Positions 5,578 to 6,238 of a DNA stretch of 6,238 nt are shown piece by piece. Source of the DNA: Candidatus Curtissbacteria bacterium. Lineage in GTDB: Bacteria; Patescibacteriota; Microgenomatia; Curtissbacterales; GWA2-41-24. The translations under genes and the position numbers were made by a program. Position 1 is the stretch's first letter. The number at the start of each line of letters is the position of its first letter. The notes beneath the pieces were generated by a model that saw only the letters and a program-made list of their open reading frames with translations, was not told where the DNA came from and did no database searches. The stretch spans positions 1 through 6,238 of the forward strand of contig JACPKK010000050.1 in NCBI GenBank assembly GCA_016187105.1. The letters run 5' to 3'.

Positions 5578-6009
5578 ATGGTCGTAGTAACCAAGGCCCA
5601 AAAAGCTGATATCGAGGCAATTCTAGCGCTCCAAGCTCAAATTTATAGGATCGATTCACTTGCTCCGAATAGCCGCCAAGTACTGGAAAATCAGCTAAAG
5701 GACGATTCATGTCAGGTTTTAGCTGCCAAAGTTGGCGGAAAAATAGTTGGAACAGCAGTAATCTATTTCGTCGAAGTTCCGGCCCGCGGCAGATCTTATG
5801 CCTTTTTAGAAGGACTGGTTATCGATAAAAATGTCCGCGGCAAAGGTTATGGCAGAGCTTTTTTCAATGAGTGTGTCAAAATTGCCCACGACAAAAACTG
5901 CTACAAAATGATCTTTACTTCGGGTTTAGACCGCCAGGACGCCCACAAATTCTACGAAAACCTCGGATTTAAAAAGTGGGGCTACGAATTCAGAATGAAT
6001 CTGGATTAA
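5578..6009 (+). CDS. GNAT-family N-acetyltransferase
   Basis: This is a likely cytoplasmic acetyl-CoA-dependent acyltransferase; the substrate cannot be told. The 143-residue protein is a single GNAT domain of usual length. The acetyl-CoA pyrophosphate loop is in LVIDKNVRGKGYGRAFF (80-96), with the RGKGYG signature. The C-terminal motif B DAHKFYENLGFKKWGY (121-136) carries the conserved tyrosine Y126. The ATG at 5578 matches the domain start. The open frame extends back to 5299, but that part is antisense to the synthetase gene and is not GNAT-like. It diverges from the citryl-CoA synthetase beta gene with 61 bases between them and ends just before the second hairpin array. A link to acetyl-CoA supply by the neighbouring lyase is possible but not shown. 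Confidence 0.9.
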   Translation: MVVVTKAQKADIEAILALQAQIYRIDSLAPNSRQVLENQLKDDSCQVLAAKVGGKIVGTAVIYFVEVPARGRSYAFLEGLVIDKNVRGKGYGRAFFNECVKIAHDKNCYKMIFTSGLDRQDAHKFYENLGFKKWGYEFRMNLD

Positions 6010-6022
6010 TTAGTCAATTTTA

Positions 6023-6087
6023 GCCCGAAGGGCGCAAGCTCACGAAGTGAGCTTTAGGTTGAAAACCGCAAACTAACTTGTTAGTTT
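6023..6087 (+). repeat. Four-hairpin tandem repeat element, copy 2
   Basis: Four perfect inverted repeats are separated by two-base linkers. Hairpin 1 (6023-6033) is GCCC-GAA-GGGC, followed by GC. Hairpin 2 (6036-6054) is AAGCTCAC-GAA-GTGAGCTT, followed by TA. Hairpin 3 (6057-6067) is GGTT-GAA-AACC, followed by GC. Hairpin 4 (6070-6087) is AAACTAAC-TT-GTTAGTTT, followed by ATAG. The linker order and arm plan match copy 1 at 125-246, while the stem sequences differ. The element fills the gap between the convergent GNAT and winged-helix genes and supplies the last codons of the latter. It lacks T-runs, so a classical terminator is not obvious. Confidence 0.85.
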
Positions 6088-6238
6088 ATAGCCTCGTGTC
6101 TTTACTGTCACTATCTGGTATTTGCTCTTCTGGTTCTTCAGCTTCATCCGCAGTCTCGCCACCAGCCTGTCGATTGTCCAATCCGAAACGCCGAGCTCCT
6201 CGACTTCCGGCCAGACGTGCTCAATAATCTCTTCCCTT
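6073..6238 (-). CDS. C-terminal end of a PhoB/OmpR-type winged-helix protein (partial)
   Basis: The gene enters from the right edge, so only its last 54 codons and the stop are visible (first full codon 6237-6235). The translation fits a Trans_Reg_C winged helix: REEIIEHVWPE as the first part, then GVSDWTIDRLVARLRMKL as the recognition-helix region, then the wing hairpin YQIVTVKTRGYKLTS. In PhoB the matching parts are QLLNHVWG, VDVHIRRLRKAL and VQTVRGTGYRFS. This domain binds DNA in response regulators and in some stand-alone or multidomain regulators; which one cannot be told without the N-terminus. The last residues (KLTS) and the TAG stop are encoded by hairpin 4 of the repeat element. No predefined start within the window. 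Confidence 0.8.
   Translation of the reverse strand, partial: REEIIEHVWPEVEELGVSDWTIDRLVARLRMKLKNQKSKYQIVTVKTRGYKLTS

Noticed and set aside
6018..6090. Ordinary bidirectional terminator between convergent genes
   Set aside because: The position fits, but the hairpins lack adjoining T-runs, number four, and match a second array elsewhere, so a simple terminator does not explain them.

Overview
The window looks like a piece of a Patescibacteria (CPR) genome, perhaps near the Microgenomates. This is an inference from style, not from a marker gene. The signs are short gaps packed with AT-rich and hairpin repeats, a YerC-like TrpR-family regulator, a small multi-pass membrane protein without a recognisable family, ordinary TGA stop codons, and genes whose last codons are made of repeat sequence.

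Layout. Positions 1-523 hold no gene I can name; they carry an array of short hairpins, a doubtful 77-residue reading frame and a likely terminator. Six genes then run on the minus strand. Read in transcription order from the right these are: citryl-CoA synthetase beta-type subunit (5516-4296), citryl-CoA synthetase alpha-type subunit (4221-3331), a TrpR/YerC-like regulator (3248-2811), citryl-CoA lyase (2716-1979), RuvC (1896-1363) and a membrane protein (1333-524). A GNAT acetyltransferase (5578-6009, plus strand) diverges from the beta subunit. At the right edge the C-terminal end of a PhoB/OmpR-type winged-helix protein lies on the minus strand (6238-6073). The gap between these two convergent genes is filled by a second hairpin array.

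How the genes fit together. The beta, alpha and lyase proteins have the sequence hallmarks of ATP-citrate lyase rather than of succinyl-CoA synthetase plus citrate synthase. Their gene order is the same as the domain order of the single-chain animal enzyme. Together they should convert citrate, CoA and ATP into acetyl-CoA and oxaloacetate through citryl-CoA. The TrpR-like gene sits between the synthetase and lyase genes. It is bracketed by two near-identical palindromes: one covers its own ribosome binding site, and the other lies upstream of the lyase gene. The regulator therefore probably controls itself and the lyase.

The most unusual non-coding signal is a four-hairpin element present at both ends of the window. 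The two copies share the same 2-base linkers (GC, TA, GC) and mostly GAA loops, but their stem sequences differ with compensating changes.
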